Below, piece after piece: positions 5,998 through 6,659 of a stretch of DNA of 6,659 nt (position 1 is the stretch's first letter; the number at the start of each line of letters is the position of its first letter). Made by a program: the position numbers and the translations under genes. This stretch comes from Cesiribacter sp. Lineage in GTDB: Bacteria > Bacteroidota > Bacteroidia > Cytophagales > Cyclobacteriaceae. The stretch spans positions 1-6,659 of the forward strand of contig JASLAE010000323.1 of assembly GCA_030147305.1 (NCBI GenBank), read 5' to 3'. Under the pieces are notes generated by a model. The model did no database searches. It saw only the letters and a list, made by a program, of their open reading frames with translations, and was not told the DNA's origin.

Positions 5998-6659
5998 ATG
6001 AAAAAGTTCACCATTCCCATGAAACAGTGCTTGTACCCAGCACTCACAATGTTTGTCAGAATTTTAATAATCACAACCTTATTTTTTCCAATGGCTGCAC
6101 TGGCACAACTGCCTACAGCCTTTGAGAAGGTTGAATTATTAACCGGGCTCAAAAATTCTATCAATTTTGAATTTGCTCCTGATGGAAGAATTTTTATTCT
6201 GGACAGATATGGAAAGATTATAATCTTTAAGCCAGATACTCAAACTTCTGTTGAGGCGGGAGATTTGGATGTATTTCATAACCTGGAAGATGGCTTGCTC
6301 GGCATTGCGTTTGACCCACAGTTCATGAGCAATCAATATGTATACATACACCATTCTCCATCTTCTGCTACCGTAAACCGGGTATCCAGGTTTAAAATGA
6401 ATGGAGATTTGCTAGACCTTTCTTCTGAGGTAGTGGTTCTGCAATGGCCTACTCAACGGGAGTGCTGCTTTCATGCTGCCGGTGACATGGATTTTGATTC
6501 AATGGGAAATTTATATATCGCTACAGGTGATAACTCTAACCACTCTTCATATGCCACCCTTAATGAATCAGACCCCAATCAAAGCTCTGAAAACACCTCT
6601 TCCAACACCAATGATTTAAGAGGCAAGATTCTTAGAATCAAACCTCAGCCAGATGGCAC
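5998..6659 (+). CDS. Secreted PQQ-type glucose/sorbosone dehydrogenase-like beta-propeller (3' cut by window edge)
   Basis: There are 220 complete residues before the window ends. Residues 1-36 are a signal peptide: a Lys-rich start, a hydrophobic core (about 19-33) and a likely cleavage after AALA (33-36), with no lipobox, so the product is exported. The mature part matches the glucose/sorbosone dehydrogenase propeller (GSDH): FEKVELLTGL (42-51), FAPDGRIFILDRYGKI (59-74), DGLLGIAFDPQF (98-109), ECCFHAAGDMDF (155-166), GNLYIATGDNSN (170-181) and TNDLRGKILRIKPQPDG (204-220). Such proteins may oxidise sugars using PQQ or only bind carbohydrate, and are often part of long multidomain secreted proteins; the rest lies outside the window. 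Starts at 6019 or 6049 would also leave usable signal peptides; I chose 5998 for its Lys-Lys n-region. A role in the polysaccharide pathway is not shown; adjacency is the only link. Confidence 0.83.
   Translation, partial: MKKFTIPMKQCLYPALTMFVRILIITTLFFPMAALAQLPTAFEKVELLTGLKNSINFEFAPDGRIFILDRYGKIIIFKPDTQTSVEAGDLDVFHNLEDGLLGIAFDPQFMSNQYVYIHHSPSSATVNRVSRFKMNGDLLDLSSEVVVLQWPTQRECCFHAAGDMDFDSMGNLYIATGDNSNHSSYATLNESDPNQSSENTSSNTNDLRGKILRIKPQPDG

Noticed and set aside
5907..6354. Two - strand open frames (5907-6164 and 6139-6354)
   Set aside because: They overlap the signal peptide and first propeller repeats of the dehydrogenase-like gene on the + strand, whose motifs are clear; neither shows a family signature.

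Overview
The window is a same-strand run of surface-polysaccharide genes from a bacterium that is probably a member of the Bacteroidota (Cytophagales-like). The reasons are the protein families (a WcaI-type GT4, an N-terminally anchored SGNH protein with the 'TNEFSMRS' signature, a WcaJ-type initiating transferase, and a secreted beta-propeller sugar dehydrogenase), moderate GC content, and AT-rich leaders with no Shine-Dalgarno sequence before any start codon. No 16S or other taxonomic marker is present, so the placement is an inference.

Layout, all on the + strand. (1) 1-379 is the C-terminal part of a GT61/DUF563-type glycosyltransferase, cut by the window edge. (2) 404-1294 is a complete GT2 glycosyltransferase only 24 nt downstream, probably in the same transcript. 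(3) 1295-1571 is a non-coding gap with a weak terminator-like hairpin and a second inverted repeat near the next start. (4) 1572-2954 is a WcaI-like GT4 glycosyltransferase with an unusual Pro-containing C-terminal tail. (5) 3112-4068 is a membrane-anchored SGNH/GDSL-type protein, a candidate polysaccharide O-acetyl esterase or transferase. (6) 4069-4426 is a 358-nt non-coding stretch with four short hairpins. (7) 4427-5824 is the undecaprenyl-phosphate sugar phosphotransferase (WcaJ/WbaP type) that starts repeat-unit assembly. (8) From 5998 to the window end is the start of a secreted PQQ-type glucose/sorbosone dehydrogenase-like protein, cut by the right edge.

Probable joint function: the WcaJ-type enzyme loads the first sugar phosphate onto undecaprenyl phosphate at the inner membrane. 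The GT2, GT4 and GT61 enzymes add further sugars, and the SGNH protein probably edits acyl groups on the periplasmic side. Flippase, polymerase, export and nucleotide-sugar genes are not in the window and would be expected nearby. The beta-propeller gene may be an unrelated neighbour.

I see no mobile element, tRNA/rRNA, CRISPR array or clearly new system. The items most worth a second look are the hairpin-rich leader before the initiating transferase, the WcaI tail, the altered SGNH block III and the GC-rich composition of the left edge.
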